Shown: positions 24,946-37,300 of the stretch, in pieces
How the letters are laid out: each line of letters starts with the position of its first letter
Numbering within the stretch: the first letter of the stretch is position 1
Assembly: GCA_024449915.1 (NCBI GenBank)
Contig: JAMZAV010000157.1
Location: 558,001-622,000, forward strand
Reading direction: 5' to 3'
DNA from: Sweltsa coloradensis
Taxonomy: Eukaryota > Arthropoda > Insecta > Plecoptera > Chloroperlidae
Length of the DNA stretch: 64,000 nucleotides
Made by a program: the position numbers and the translations under genes
Notes under the pieces: generated by a model
What the model was told of the DNA's origin: nothing
Seen by the model: only the letters and a program-made list of their open reading frames with translations
Databases searched by the model: none

Positions 24946-26264
24946 CAGTGGCGTAGCGCAAAATCCCAGGGCCCCCCCGCAAAATTTATGTGTGGGCCCC
25001 TCTCCCCAAAAATAACCTCGTGAGAAATTGCAAAAAGTAAAAAAATGGCACTGCTTTTTTTAAAATGCATTATTTTGCTATCTTTCTACTTACGGTATCG
25101 ATAAAAATAGTAGATGGACAGTGACGATGTCAGGTATATTAATTGATGCAAAAGCATTGTTCGTAACTAGTATTTCAAAAGTTCCAATATTTCTAGAATC
25201 GAATTAGGATCACTTAGCGTTGTTAATTGTTTTCTAATAACCTTCGAAAACTTAACATATGCGACGGAAAATCGTCGGTCAGATCGTATTTTAATTTTAT
25301 ACCGGTTACCGGTTCAATGATTGGAATGATTGGGCTGATTAGAATAATTTGTCATAGCACTCGTCAACTCACAGTTAGGAAATTAAACCTCTAAACAACA
25401 CTGTCCATTTCTTGAAATAGGTTTTTCAGTTGGCACCATTCGATATATTGGAGTAGAAATCCACTTGTTGGCCAGTTGGGTGGTGGGTGCGAAGTACAGG
25501 GTTGCCCAGTGGTCAATTGCGCTGAATTTGTCAACCGTTTTTATTTTTTCAAGGCCAAATCGTTTAACAAAATCAATTTTAGACTTTTGTCTGTGTAAAA
25601 ATCAAAAATATAATTTTATCTACATTTTCATTTTCTTGTATGTCTCGGAAATAATTGTTTGGACTTTTTCAAACAAGAAGCCAAAATGCCATTGCCCGTT
25701 TTGGTTAAAACTTATATATCTGGGGGGGGGGGGGGGGGGGGAGAGATATCTGACAATAATTGTTGATCTTCAAAGAGTTCGTGAGAACAATTCCTCGTTA
25801 CCCCTGCTACAAGCAAAGATCAAGTCCATACTTTTCGACTGCAACAACTTAAACAATCAATATTGTTCCTAAAATAAAAGATTATTTGACAACCTCATTA
25901 CAAATTCGAACGTGCCATTTCTTTTCAATTGTTTTTGCTTTCTCTTCTTTGTTTTTTGACGTGGAGATAATTTAGACAGCGCGATCATTACATATGTATA
26001 TCGGAATCTTAAGCCTATCAAGAAGACGTTGAGTTGAGTGGGAGATAGATTCGTATAAGTATTGCTGGAAACTGAAAACCCAAGTGTCAGTCATAAAAGG
26101 CTTTTGAAAGAATTTGTTAAGTAATAAATTTCGATTTTTTCCTCTGTACACGATTATCAATAAACTCATATTTTGGTCCATGAACTCAGCTTGACCGGTG
26201 GGCCCCCCCTAACGGGGGGCCCCCAAGCCTTGCGGGGGCGGCTTGGGTCACCGCTACGCCACTG
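24946..26264. mobile_element. hAT-like DNA transposon (non-autonomous, 1319 bp)
   Basis: Terminal inverted repeats CAGTGGCGTAGCG at 24946 and CGCTACGCCACTG at 26264 are flanked by a perfect 8-bp target duplication CATGGGGA (24938-24945 and 26265-26272). Both traits are standard for the hAT superfamily. GC-rich GGGCCCCCC blocks lie just inside both ends. The homologous repeat at 48240-48800 preserves the uninterrupted site (near 48672, minus strand). The longest internal frame (25465-25872, 135 residues) has no recognisable transposase motif and crosses a 19-base G run, so the element looks non-autonomous. Confidence 0.85.
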
Positions 26265-26272
26265 CATGGGGA

Positions 26273-26560
26273 CGATCTTTGAACTCCGTGACATTAGAGG
26301 ATTTTGATCCTAAAAATATTGGTAATTATTGACGTACTTAGCAGCCTTATCTACCAATCTGCTTAATTATGTTTTGTAATTTGGGAAGTGGTTCGGTTCA
26401 AATATGCCTTTTACCAAGAAAATGTGTGTTTTCGAAGGTATATTTTTGTGTGTTTTAGAGTATATTTGTGCACAGTTTCAAGACGCAATGTTATACAGAG
26501 CCATTTTAGATTGGTACGTCGCTCTACTATCTATGTGGAGCAAAAAAACAGCTAATTAAA
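26273..26560 (+). repeat. Right part of the host repeat interrupted by the hAT element
   Basis: Together with about 24890-24937 this matches the complement of 48400-48720. Shared segments include GATCTTTGAACTCCGTGAC, TTTGTGCACAGTTT and CCATTTTAGATTGGTA. This is an older dispersed repeat of unknown class. Confidence 0.6.
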
Positions 26561-27121
26561 CGATTTAATAAATTCCTTAAAATGCCCATTTTTGCAAATT
26601 TCAAGATCATTTTTTAAAAAATCGTCGTGTAAAATCACAGTTACAAGACATATTTTTTTTAAATGGTCGTTTTAGTGTTGTATAATGCTATAGATTATGT
26701 GTTAAAAAATTATTTTTGGGGGTAATAGCCCCATATACAATCTGTATAGTTTATTGATTGGTGCTGGTAGTATTCGCGTTGTTTTTCCCACATGGAAAAT
26801 ACTCCTACGTTGTCCTTGCTTCAGTTCTTCAGTTTTCCTTCTCAACCCTCTCTCTCCAGTGTACTGTACCCCCTCTCCTGAAGACGATATCGAACAGGAA
26901 ATAAACATTTAACTTGCAAGTTTTGCTCATCGAGGTAATTGCATGGTGTACTTACTCTAATTAACGGCGGTGCTGATAGTTGATAGCAGGGTAAATAATA
27001 ACCACTATACCGCACCGCGGCTTGCGCTGGTGCAATTAACGGAAATTAGACAGTTTTGTTTTTTTTGCTTCACAAAAAACTGTTCAGAGGATACTCTTCA
27101 TGCCTAATTGATAATGTATTA

Positions 27122-27215
27122 ATAGATAGATAGATAGATAGATAACTTTATTCATCTTGACAGGCACATTGTACATGTTTGACTCCCGGAGGAGAAGGTG
27201 AATAGCCTAAAGTAA
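27122..27215 (-). mobile_element. LINE 3' end with (TATC)n tail
   Basis: A (ATAG)n run and then AACTTTATTCATCTTGACAG. The complement gives an AATAAAG-containing 3' end followed by (TATC)n. The family differs from LINE-A and from the element at 30425-33300. Confidence 0.55.
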
Positions 27216-27654
27216 CTTACAATAAGTATATGTAATCCTAGTACTACAGAGTAATCATGTACATTAAGTAAAAAAAGAAAATTATGAAAATAAAATAAAT
27301 TAATACATTGTAATAATTGTAACAGTTATTAGCTAATTAGTAAAACGATTTCTCTGGAATTTGAGTGTAGGCCTACAAAGAGAGAACTTTTGAACAAGAG
27401 GTAAGATGAATGGAGGTATATACTAACCAAAATATTATGTATTGTTTATTTTGTTGAGACGAGATCCGGAAAACAGCCTAAGCTTTTTGAAACGATAGAT
27501 TCACATTTCTACATTAAATTGCACCAATTACTAATATTAGATAATAAAGCATTATCATCTGAAATATAGGCTACCAAGTAAATAAAAACCTAAATAAATG
27601 TGATACATTTTACTTCGAATTAGGTTTTAAGGATTTTAGGTTATTTTTACTTTG

Positions 27655-27880
27655 TACTTTTTATTTAACGTATATCCTATTCAGTTAAAAACTGATTTAC
27701 AAAGGAGGACAACTAAATAAATGTTATTAACATAGATGCAGACATAACATTGAACTACTCTTAGCAAATATTTGAATTAGTAATATTACAACAACAATGC
27801 ACTAAAACACACTTATTTTGGTAACAAATTAAAAAGGATATTAAATGCAATTAATTAATGATTATATTGATTGGTAAGTG
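27655..27880 (-). mobile_element. LINE-A 3' end, truncated copy
   Basis: Matches the copies at 1281 and 55108 (TTTAACGTATATCCTATTCA, then ACTGATTTACAAAGGAGGAC). It lacks the intact (TTTA)n tract and any coding part. Confidence 0.65.
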
Positions 27881-29466
27881 CGAGATGAAGTATAGATTGA
27901 GGTGATTTTACATATCTAATATATTATCATATTTAACCCTTCACTCAAATAAGATTGAAACAATTATATCTAGATTAGGAGGTTACAAATTATAAATTAT
28001 AGTTTTTAAATACTCTACAATACCTAAAATGGGCCTACATAACATGAAAACAAATGCACTGAACACATATTCGTACCTACAATATTTTGGAAGTGGTTGC
28101 GATTTTCTTTGCTCAAGTGAAGTAAGCTAAAATATATTCATAATAAATTTGTTATTTAAATCTGACCGTTTTGGCAATATTTCAACATATTTAAGATTTA
28201 GAAGCTAAGTTCCTGCCACAATGTCAAGTAAGGATCTCTCTCACTCTCTACACTTTATATATGTTAGTGTCAAGTGCGGGGAAGGAAGCACTCGCATGCG
28301 TGCTGTTCAAGATAAGTACTGGATGCGTGTAAATTGGCCGTTACAAGTGAGGTTCACAGTATCATGTTTACGTAATGAAGCTAATCGAAACGATGATTCG
28401 TGAACAATGAACAACGATGTTGAGGAAGTTGGGGGAGAAAGGACAGTGATAGGGCGGGGAGTTGGGGTGGAAAGAGGGGGTTGTGTGTGTGTGTGCAGAC
28501 TATGAAGAAGACTGGCATAGGGCCTACTAAGAAACAACAAGGGATTGTGGAAGAGACGCTAGAAACTACTTAACTATTTTAACACTAGTTGACTAGTATG
28601 CACAATAATTGTAATTTCTTTAAAAAATAATGTCGTCATTTTCAAAATTGCCCGGTGAGACCCATTATTTAAGAAGATATTTTAATCCATACGAATTATT
28701 TTTACTTCGCTTTTATATAAAATTACAATCAGATAAATAAAGGGAAGTGATATTTGAGTTGGCACGGCACCTGTTAACCACGTCAGTGAAATAATATTGT
28801 TGGGGCTGAAATGGAACCTAAACATCAAGAATTTGAGCCGTGTATATTATTACAATAATTAATTAGTTACGTAATTAATTTACTAATGCACCCATAGGTG
28901 GAATTTGTTGATATATCCAAACCCGACCGGGGATTGAATTCATAACTCCCGATTCATATAACATCCATGAATCCGAAACACTACCCTCGAATGGATAATG
29001 TGATATTAGGGTATATACTCATTGGCTGAGCATACGATTGTGTATAGTGAGGCAAGGTTTGGGGGTAGTGTTCTGGTCATGGTAAACGGTTAAATATAAT
29101 GATAATGATGGAGTGAAAAGGCAAGTACTTTGCAGATTTTCTTCCGAAACTAGGTAGGTAAGTTAATCGTGTATAATGTAATGATGGCGCAAATGTATGC
29201 GTGTGAGGGTAGGGAAGGGGGTGGTTAACGGCAGAGGAGATTGCGGTTACTTGTATTAAGAAAGAGGGTGGGAAACATTGGAGCAAGGGTACCAAATTAT
29301 GAAAAGAAAAAAAAACTATGTTAATATATATCCTACGTTTTAATTAATCTTATCTACATGGATAAATTGATTTGAACTGAACGATTTATTATTACACTAC
29401 CTTTTATATAATAATATAGAAAATAATATGATACCTATTACTACTTCACTAGAATACTTTATTTTA
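27881..29466. other. Intergenic; no supportable gene
   Basis: Contains a (GT)n run near 28480-28496. A tRNA-like B-box on the minus strand near 28929-28945 (GAATTCAATCCCC) may mark an old SINE. No exon is recognised. Confidence 0.4.
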
Positions 29467-29474
29467 TATACATG

Positions 29475-29770
29475 TTCAGTTGCGTACGCAGGAATATATT
29501 TCGAAGGAAGGCTTGGACCAACGAGTTAATGGGGGGGGGGGCGTGGGGGAATGCCCCTCACAATAGTGCCACAGGCATTTTTTTAAATACGTATTTTTAA
29601 AAGTAATTTATGTGTTTTACAGATGTCAAGGGGTTTTGCTAAACGAAAAAAGGGAATTAACAGACGAATTAAATATTTTGCTGAAACTTAGATGATTTGC
29701 AGAATATGATATAAAGCTTGGGATTTGGCGGAAGTGGGCAAGCCCCCCTAGCCCCCTCTGGAAACGCCAC
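29475..29770. mobile_element. hAT-like MITE with 8-bp target duplication
   Basis: A perfect 8-bp duplication TATACATG (29467-29474 and 29771-29778) flanks about 296 bp. The left end has CAGTTGCGTACGCAGGAAT and the right end, on the complement, GTGGCGTTTCCAGAGGGG. G-rich sequence inside the left and GCCCCCCTAGCCCC inside the right are typical of this class. It has no coding sequence. Confidence 0.75.
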
Positions 29771-29778
29771 TATACATG

Positions 29779-30424
29779 ACTATAACGATATGTGCAAAGA
29801 TTCACGTCAATCTGATGTTAATGGCTTGAGTAAGTGATCTTGTAAAAAAATCACTGATATTTCAGAAGAATTCATATTATGCCATCTTATTCATCGATTG
29901 TCACCCGCTGACATTTATAATTCAAGGTGACGACAGTAAGCTCCACAAACCTTCATCACTTCTTTCTTTCACTTCTAGACTCATCTCATCAATGTACTAG
30001 GTAAAATTTGTAGAGATGAGATCGCAATAGAACCCAGACAGCCGGCAAAACTAGTAAGAGAGCTGGCTCCTGGGCGTCTGGTGAGAAGTGTGGGGGGGTG
30101 GGGGGGGGGGCTCACTCGTCACGCGCAACACGTCCATCACTAATCCGCCTCTAACGAGCCGCCCGTCCCGACGCTCGGGGGGGGGGGGGGGGAGGGGGGG
30201 ACGCTCTGTGTAAACCTTACTTAATCTTATCACTTTCCCCAATCCAAAGTCGGATCATTAAAGCTTAGCCCTGTCTGTATATATGGCCTCCTTCTTGCAA
30301 CAGATCACTGAATTTACAGGGAAAAACTCATACACCATTAAACAAATCTAGTTTTAATACCTAGAAAATAACAAGGTGTCGCTTCAAACGATGCAAGGGA
30401 TAATGAACGACCGGAGTAAGATAT
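29779..30424. other. Intergenic with long G runs
   Basis: No gene. Several G runs (near 30091-30110 and 30176-30199) make open frames here unreliable. Confidence 0.4.
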
Positions 30425-33300
30425 GAGAAGAGAGAAAGAGAGAGAGAGATAGATAGATAGATAGATAAAGGTCTTTATTTTAAGGCGGGATTAAGGCTAG
30501 TGAAGCCTTATCTTCCATCCAACCTAATACTACTACTAATGATAATACAAATGATAATGAAGGCCTAATGAAAATTATAGATAATTTGAACACAAAGTAA
30601 TTGGCCTGATGAAAAATTACACATAATTAACTGAAAACATAAACATTTGAAATATGATAAACAATAAACACAATTTAGCTATCATTTCATTCTCCGCATT
30701 CATCCATCGCTTTCATACAGTTCATTACAGTAACAAAGAAGGCGTCCTCGTAAAGTTAATAGAGTAAAACAGGTAACCGAGCAAATTAATATGTAATTAT
30801 TTTCATTATTTGGGTTGTTTGGGTGTTTGATATACTTATTGTTTGTACAGTTAAGAATTTGAATAATAGGAAGTAGTGGCACTTTTAAAAGCATAGAAGT
30901 TATTTATATATTTGTCTCTGATTTCAGACGGAAGAGCATTCCAAGTTCGAATAGCGTGGATTTTGAATGAGTGGTCAAGGAGATTAGTTCTGTGTATGGG
31001 AAATGAGAGTTGTGTACGGATCTAGACCTGGTATTAAACATGTGGTTTGAGTGAAGAAATTGAAAGTTAGAGGCGAGATAAGACGGTGACGATGTTGAAA
31101 GTAGTTGTGAACTAGGCATACGGAGTGAAGGTTTCTACGATCCTGTAATCTAGCCCAACCAAGCATCTTAAAACCCGGGGTTATATGGTCAGATTTTACT
31201 ATTACCTAATATAAATCGGACACAGGAATTTTGTGCCCATTGGAGACGAATAGCCAGGTCCTCGGTCAAGTCATTGTAAACAACGTCGCAGTAATCGAAA
31301 TGGGGAATAATAAGAGATTGTACAAGCATTGTTTTTAGTTTAGTCGGAAAGAAGTTTTTAGTCTGTTGTAATGAGTGTAGTGCAGCATACGTTTTTTTAC
31401 AAACGTGTTTGACATGTTCCGTCCAAGTCAGGTCATTAGTCATAATAAGTCTAGGTTTCTGACTTGTTGTTGAAAGGGTATTGTTGTACCGTTTAAAGAA
31501 ACGTTGTCGATTGTCGAGTGGTCTAATTTGCTAAAAGTTTGTGGTAGCCTAAAATAATGATTTGTGGACTTATTGGGGTTTATTTGCAAAACGTTTTTAG
31601 TTGCCCAAAAAAGCAAGAGATTGCAGGTCTTTGTTTATCATTTCAATTGCTTGATTAATTAGTGAGGGAGAGACATGTATATAAATTTGCAGATCGTCTG
31701 CGTATAGGTGGTGATAGCAATAAATGAGTGAATTTGAAATGTTGTTAATGTACAATGAGAATAACAAAGGTCCTAAAACACTTCCTGCGGCACACCTGCC
31801 GTCACTGGTAACCAATTCGATGATTGTCACCTGAGATAATGCACTGTTGCCTGCCGCGGAGATACGAATCATCCATTGTAGTGTGGAAGGAGAAAAATTT
31901 ATAGATTGAAGTTGCTTATAAGAATGTCTATGTCAACGGAGTCAAAAGCTTTGCTAAAGTCAAGTAGTGTCAGTATGGTAAGTTGTCTACTGTCCATGTG
32001 AGTTCTTACGTCATCAGTTACTTTAATGAGTGCTGTGGATGTACTGTGATTACATCGGAACCCAGATTGGTGCTCGTCTAGAATTTGATTTAATTTCAGA
32101 AAATCTGATATTTGACAGTGGACAATATATTCCAGGGCTTTAGACAGGCGGGTAGAATGCTAATTGGGCGATAATCATTGGGTGTAGAAGGATTGGTCTT
32201 TTTAGGCAGAGGGCGGACAAAGGCTTGTCCCACATATTAGGGTAGGCGTTATATGTAAGAGAAAAATTAAATATGTGTAATATTGGCTCGATTAGGATGG
32301 GGGAAGAGATTTATCATGAATTGAATAAGTTTAATCGGTATTTGATCTATTCCTTGAGCATTGATTTTATTCGTTTTATGGCGTGCAAGGCCATTCTGGT
32401 GGTAACATGTTTAAAGTGAAATGGGTCGTAGGTTGGCTTAGCTTGGTTGTCTTCGATGTCTTTTATATGTGAAGTTTTATTGAAGGATCAAAATTAAAGG
32501 GTAGTGTAGTGAAATGGGTATTAATTGTATCTAATGGTATGTCAAGGGAGCTTCTTCATCTTTTTGTTTACCAATGCCCATTTGTGACAGACTTTGCCAC
32601 ATTTTTTTAATAGGTGTTTTAGGGTCCAATAACTTATAAGTGTGTCTCTTTTTTTCTGTTCTAATTGTCTGGTTGTCTTGTTTCTTAATGTCCTATATGT
32701 CTCTTGTTGTCGTCAGTAGGGTACGTTTGTATCTATTGTAAGCAGCGTCACGTCTAGACATAAGGTCTTTTATTCTGTGTTTAGCCAAGGTGACGGAGGC
32801 TTACTTACCCTAACCACTTTAAGAGGGGCGTGTTTGTCGTAAAGTTGTAACAACAGAGTGTTGAACACGGATAGTTATCCGTCAATAGTAGTTGCAGTCA
32901 GTATATCATCCCAGGGCAAAGATATAGAGTCTAATTTAAATTTGTCAGTGCGATAAATTTCAGGCTCGACGAGAAATTAATTTTGGTTTATGCTTGGAGT
33001 TCGGATGAGTATTGAAGATAAATAAATCGTGTGCGAAATTCCAGGGATTGAGAGTTGGCCGTGATTTAACACTTTGTCCTGATTAGATGTCATCATAATA
33101 TCAATCCATGTGTGAGAGGTTGAAGTATGGTGTGTTGGCTCTAGGGGAGTACAGTTAAATTACAGGATTCGAATATAGTTTTTAATTGTTTGTAGCGGTG
33201 TGATTGACTAACTGCAAATTTGTGTTGAAGTCTCCCATCACGATTATGTGTTCATAATGTGCAATATAATTTAATAGGGCTGTGTCAAATTCAGATAAAA
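30425..33300 (-). mobile_element. 5'-truncated non-LTR retrotransposon (Jockey/CR1-like LINE)
   Basis: On the minus strand the order is endonuclease end, reverse transcriptase, C-terminal region, 3' UTR and (TATC)n tail. Near 33224-33240 the complement encodes VMGDFN, the APE endonuclease signature. Reverse-transcriptase motifs follow (see the pseudogene entry). The 3' UTR lies at about 30475-30830 and the element ends in (TATC)n(TC)n at 30430-30468. Most of the endonuclease is missing. The (GA)n block at 33355-33420 lies just upstream of the break. Confidence 0.85.
30830..32250 (-). pseudogene. Reverse transcriptase remnant of the LINE
   Basis: Translating the minus strand in shifting frames gives a recognisable RT in order: TPNDYRPISILP (about 32160-32195), HQSGFRCNHSTSTAL (about 32025-32070), LLDFSKAFDSVDIDIL (about 31930-31975, with the first catalytic Asp), GSVLGPLLFSLYINNI (about 31740-31790), YADDLQIYIH (about 31680-31710, the catalytic YADD), PHFDYCDVVYND (about 31270-31305) and RTWNALPSEIRDKYIN (about 30905-30955). 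At least three frameshifts and several stops separate these blocks, so no active enzyme is encoded. Confidence 0.9.
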
Positions 33301-33354
33301 AGCCGATTTGGGTGGGCGATATACGAGTGAAATATAGTGAAATAATAGTGAAAT

Positions 33355-33420
33355 AGAGAGAGAGAGAGAGAGAGAGACGAGAGAGAGAGAGGAAGGAGAG
33401 AGAGAGAGAGAGAGAGAGAC
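33355..33420. repeat. (AG)n microsatellite
   Basis: Near-continuous AG dinucleotides with few interruptions. The Ser/Leu-rich frame crossing it on the minus strand is an artefact. Confidence 0.9.
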
Positions 33421-33633
33421 CGGTTATTAAAAGTACAGTTGGTTGTCAGTGGCGATGTTACATCGGGTCGGGTATAGCTATTGGGCAAGCTGAGCGTTCA
33501 GATGTTGGGGAAGATATTTGGTTGAGCAAGGTGAGCGCGTGGCTATGGAGACGTTGGGGGATGAGCGAGATAGTAATTAAGTAGATCTTACAATAAAGTT
33601 GATCGCGAGTTAATGAATGAGTTTTATTTTATG

Positions 33634-34381
33634 TAGGGCGGAACTATGACATATCATTCAATTATCGATATTACACGAAAATTTCGATGTATCAAAATGT
33701 TTTCATTGTTTGTTTAAAAAAATTTAAAATTCTAAAAATAAAATAAAAGGGGGTGCTAATTTTAATAATTTGTGGTCAAATATAGTTGATGTTCAAGGTA
33801 TCACCAAAAACGCAAAACGAGTTTTACGATCTCACAATCGCGTTTTATGACCCGGCACCTCCACCATATTTTATTACACATTTGGTAGTTGGCAAATAGC
33901 TATTCGCTCGGCCAGGAAGTATCCGACAAACATGAAACTTTGCAAAGTTGTCAATAAAGCGTGCAAGGACAGCCCTGCGGTAGTATATTTTCGATATTTT
34001 GAGCTAATCAACTAGAAAAAGTTCACGAATATGGTCAATTTTAGACTTGAAAAATCTAAAATCATGAAAATTAATTTATTTTATTTGAAAGCAAATTTAA
34101 AAAAAGTTTGACTGTAGAGCCCTTCGTTTTTGATTCAGTGTCCAAAAGTTCAAAATTTAAAACATCTTTGGTGTCTGTTGGCCGAGCGAAAAGAAATTGG
34201 AAAACGCATGTCCTGTCCTAGCCTATATGCTTTTCGACTACCCGGCACCTCCACCAAAATTACTAATTTAGCATTTTTTTGGTGAATTTCGATATTACGA
34301 TATGAAGCCAAATATAAATGTCAAAAATATTTCCTCTTATCGATATCGTATCGAAATATCGATTTGTTTTTACCTGCCCTA
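33634..34381. mobile_element. hAT-like element with TATCGATA-rich ends
   Basis: The left end starts TAGGGCGGAACTATGACATA and continues with TTATCGATATT. The right end, on the complement, starts TAGGGCAGGTAAAAACAAAT and continues with CGATATTTCGATACGAT. Inside, CCCGGCACCTCCACCA occurs twice (about 33850 and 34241), as in the element at 1977-2405. No coding sequence is seen. No clear target duplication is visible. Confidence 0.6.
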
Positions 34382-34949
34382 ATCTAAAATGATGTGGCAT
34401 TCGCTATGTTTGTAATCTTTAAAAAACAAATACATAAATTTGTATTTAAAGTCTACCCACTCAGTCACGTAGACCGAACTGATTTTCTTTGAGGAGGTCA
34501 TATGAAAATTGCTTCTAGATTCTAACTATTTGCAAAATTTATTTTACGTCAATACATGTGCTATTTCCTACCTTCAGGCTAGAATTGATATATTTTAGAA
34601 AGAACAAACCCATTTTCGTGTTATTTATTTAAAGATCTCCCTTCGATTTGATTGCCCGCATTGAGCCAAGTGCAAACGTCAATGCCAAGTACGTCTGTCC
34701 GCTCCTCACATCTAAATCTATTATGCCGTGACGATCAGCAGTGTCGGTCGATATCGGCTCGCTAATCGACGACTGTTGCACGCGACGTGAAATATTGACA
34801 ACCCTCGCGTGTGATTGACGCGGCTCAACAGGAGAGTGCGAGGGTCACTAAGCGAGGAGGTTTGTAGCACTTTACGAGCAAATACTTGGGCAGTTTGGAC
34901 GTCAGGGAAACAGGGAAGTTTTACTCTAAACATTTTCTAGGCATATGTA
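34382..34949. other. Intergenic; no feature recognised
   Basis: A mixed-composition stretch at 34690-34930 contains a 70-codon minus-strand frame with no recognisable homology. I could not support it as a gene. Confidence 0.4.
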
Positions 34950-35232
34950 TACAAAATCTTTAAATTACTCTAAATATGTTCAGATATATGTTAACGTAAC
35001 TTTTAAACTACTTTAGACATGTTCCTGAGAGTTGTAAACATAACTTTTAAATTACTCTAAATACGATCCCGATATATGTTAACATAACCTTTAAATTACA
35101 CTAAACTTTAAATTACTCTAAATATGATCCCGATATATGTTTACATAACCTTTAAATTACTGTAAACATCTTCACATAACCTTTAAATTACTGTGAACAT
35201 CTTCACATAACATTTAAATTACTCTAAACGTT
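34950..35232 (+). repeat. Minisatellite, about six ~45-55-bp units
   Basis: Repeated CTTTAAATTACTCTAAATAT and GATCCCGATATATGTTAACA, followed by a shorter variant with ACTGTAAACATCTTCACATA. It abuts the palindrome that begins at about 35234. Confidence 0.8.
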
Positions 35233-35233
35233 T

Positions 35234-35838
35234 GTTAAGGGGAATCCCTAGACCTAAATATGATTTCTAAAGAATGCTGTAAAGACGTCTGAAAAGTTAC
35301 AAAGAAAAAGGGACATGATCATTTTTTTTTAAAATTTTGACGCGCCATAACTTCAGAAACAACAATTACATACAAAATGTCCGAATCAATCCAGCTAGTT
35401 CAAAAATTGAATTTTGATCAGCAGTATTTTGTATATTGTTTCTACACTTCTTTATCTTTTGCCTAAATATAAGGGAAACTGTTTGTCTGTATTTTTCTGG
35501 CGTCGCACGATTTTTTTCATTAAACGGAAACAAAAATTGAAATCGTACCGCCAGGCGAAAAAAACCGTGCAACGCAAGAAACTCTAGAAAACCGTTAGGC
35601 CTAATCCTTATATTTAGGTTGTACATAAATGAGTGTAGAAACAATATACAAAAACCCGCTGCACAAAATTCAATTTTAAACTAACTGGATTGTTTCGCGC
35701 AATTTGAATGTAATTGTTGATTCTAAGGTTGTCCCGTAAAAAAATCTGTTCTTTTATTAAGTCCCTCTTTTATTCAAACTTTTCAAGCGTATTTACTGTA
35801 TTCTTTAGAAAACATACTAAGGTCTAGGGATTCCCGAG
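35234..35838. mobile_element. ~600-bp near-perfect palindrome (foldback element/MITE)
   Basis: The ends are GGGAATCCCTAGACCTAAAT on the left and, on the complement of the right, GGGAATCCCTAGACCTTAGT. Matching continues inward: TTTCTAAAGAATGCTGTAAA versus TTTCTAAAGAATACAGTAAA, then the AACTAGCTGGATTGATTCGG-type segment, and near the centre TTTCTGGCGTCGCACGATTT versus TTTCTTGCGTTGCACGGTTT. The axis is near 35535. Transcription would give a hairpin with arms of about 290 bp. The 92-codon frame inside is part of the palindrome. Confidence 0.85.
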
Positions 35839-36309
35839 CCATAACTACCGTTGCCAGCGGATGCTATGTTGCATGACGTCACACTAATATTATAGTTTAT
35901 ATAGGTATACAGAGCCAATTTGTTACTTTTCTTTGAGCGTTTGAAGAAAAATATTGACAGGTTTGCTTTAGATACCCCCTTTATACGCATTTAATGTGCG
36001 TTATATTCCGGAAGAGTTATTTGTTTTCATTTGACCTCTTTGAAATCGATCGTTTACCTTAGTTAATGCAAAGTTTAATAGAACTCGAGTTTCCGTATGT
36101 TTCTGTTCACAAGTTTGTTGTATCAAAGTTCGTGCGTAACTGATTCAAAAAACTAATATTTTCATACAAGAACCTGTGCTTTAAATTAATCAAAAAGAGA
36201 GCTCTTTCTTTCTGAGACCTATTTTAAAAATTTATGTGTTGCTTTTGGGTTTAATGCCCAAGTTAGTAGGAAAGTAAACATTTTCCTGAATACTTTTCAT
36301 GTAAGTATA
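35839..36309. other. Intergenic; no feature recognised
   Basis: AT-rich unique-looking sequence. No exon or repeat was identified. Confidence 0.4.
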
Positions 36310-37300
36310 TTTGAACGAGTGAGCGTAGCGAACGGAGTGATCTCCATTCGACTTAAACGGGCCCCTTTTTTTTTTCTGCGTGCGTTGTGGTGTGGTGTGT
36401 GTGAGTGTGTTTTGTGTGTGTGTGTATTGTGTGTGTTTTGTGTGTGTGTGTGTGTGTTGTGTGTGGTGTGTGTGTGTGTACGTTGAAAATCAGCCGAATC
36501 GCTGAACAGATTGCGCTGAAATTTTAAACAGACATCCCGGTACGAGTTTTTTGAGAAAATGCTAACAAAATTAGCAAGATTCATTGCGTTTAAACCGACA
36601 AGAAATAATAAAACTGAAAAATAGACTTCCAATGTTTAGAAATTATTTTAACGACAATGTTTTAGATTTTAAAAAATATTTTTTGTTTGTTATTCGCCTG
36701 GCCGTGAAATGCCGTGGGCCCCCGCAAGGTCTGTCGAATGTTGCACGTCAAGGTACCCCCAAATTCCGCTCGTAGATTGAGTAAACCTTGCAATATTTTC
36801 AAGTATTTCGTACTGGCTATGTTTACCATAGTAGGCCCTATTGCCACAAATGATGGACTACACTGCGTTATATGCATTTCAAAACATGTTTAATATTTTT
36901 TAAATACAATCTAGGAATTACAAAATCTTTCCCGACCAGGGGATTTTTTCCTCTTCCTACTCGTTCTTTTTACTTTTTACTTTTTACTTTTTCAACTTCT
37001 CCGTGTAAAGTGGCCTTAAGGGCGCTTTAGCCAACTAGACTTGGGAAACGCCAAAGTCGTTGCTAGTTGAGTGAGCGAGTCGTGTGTTGAGTACCCGGGA
37101 ACATTTGCATTTAAGTTTGATAATTATATTCGTATAAATTATAGTTTTTTTAAGTTTAGTTGGTATACGGGCGCGTCAACTGTAAGGCCGTAATGCGCCA
37201 CTCTCTCTAGCGGCTAGCCTATGATAGGCTAGGGAGGCCTAAGGTAGGGGGAAGAAAAGTTATGTAACCGGGTACTGGGGTAATGGGTAAACACATGGGC
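36310..37300. mobile_element. GAGCG-type family C element (rearranged copy) with (TG)n
   Basis: The start CGAGTGAGCGTAGCGAACGG and the following CGTTGAAAATCAGCCGAATC...GCTGAAATTTTAAACAGACA match 54922 and 41428 onward. A (TG)n tract at 36383-36479 replaces a short T/G stretch of the other copies. A tRNA-derived segment (minus, 36935-37035, interrupted by CTTTTTA repeats) is followed by GGGAAACGCCAAAGTCGTTG at 37043. The centre of the family C palindrome follows to about 37300. Confidence 0.6.

Noticed and set aside
36297..36632. 111-codon His/Thr-rich minus-strand frame
   Set aside because: Generated by the (TG)n microsatellite inside a family C element.
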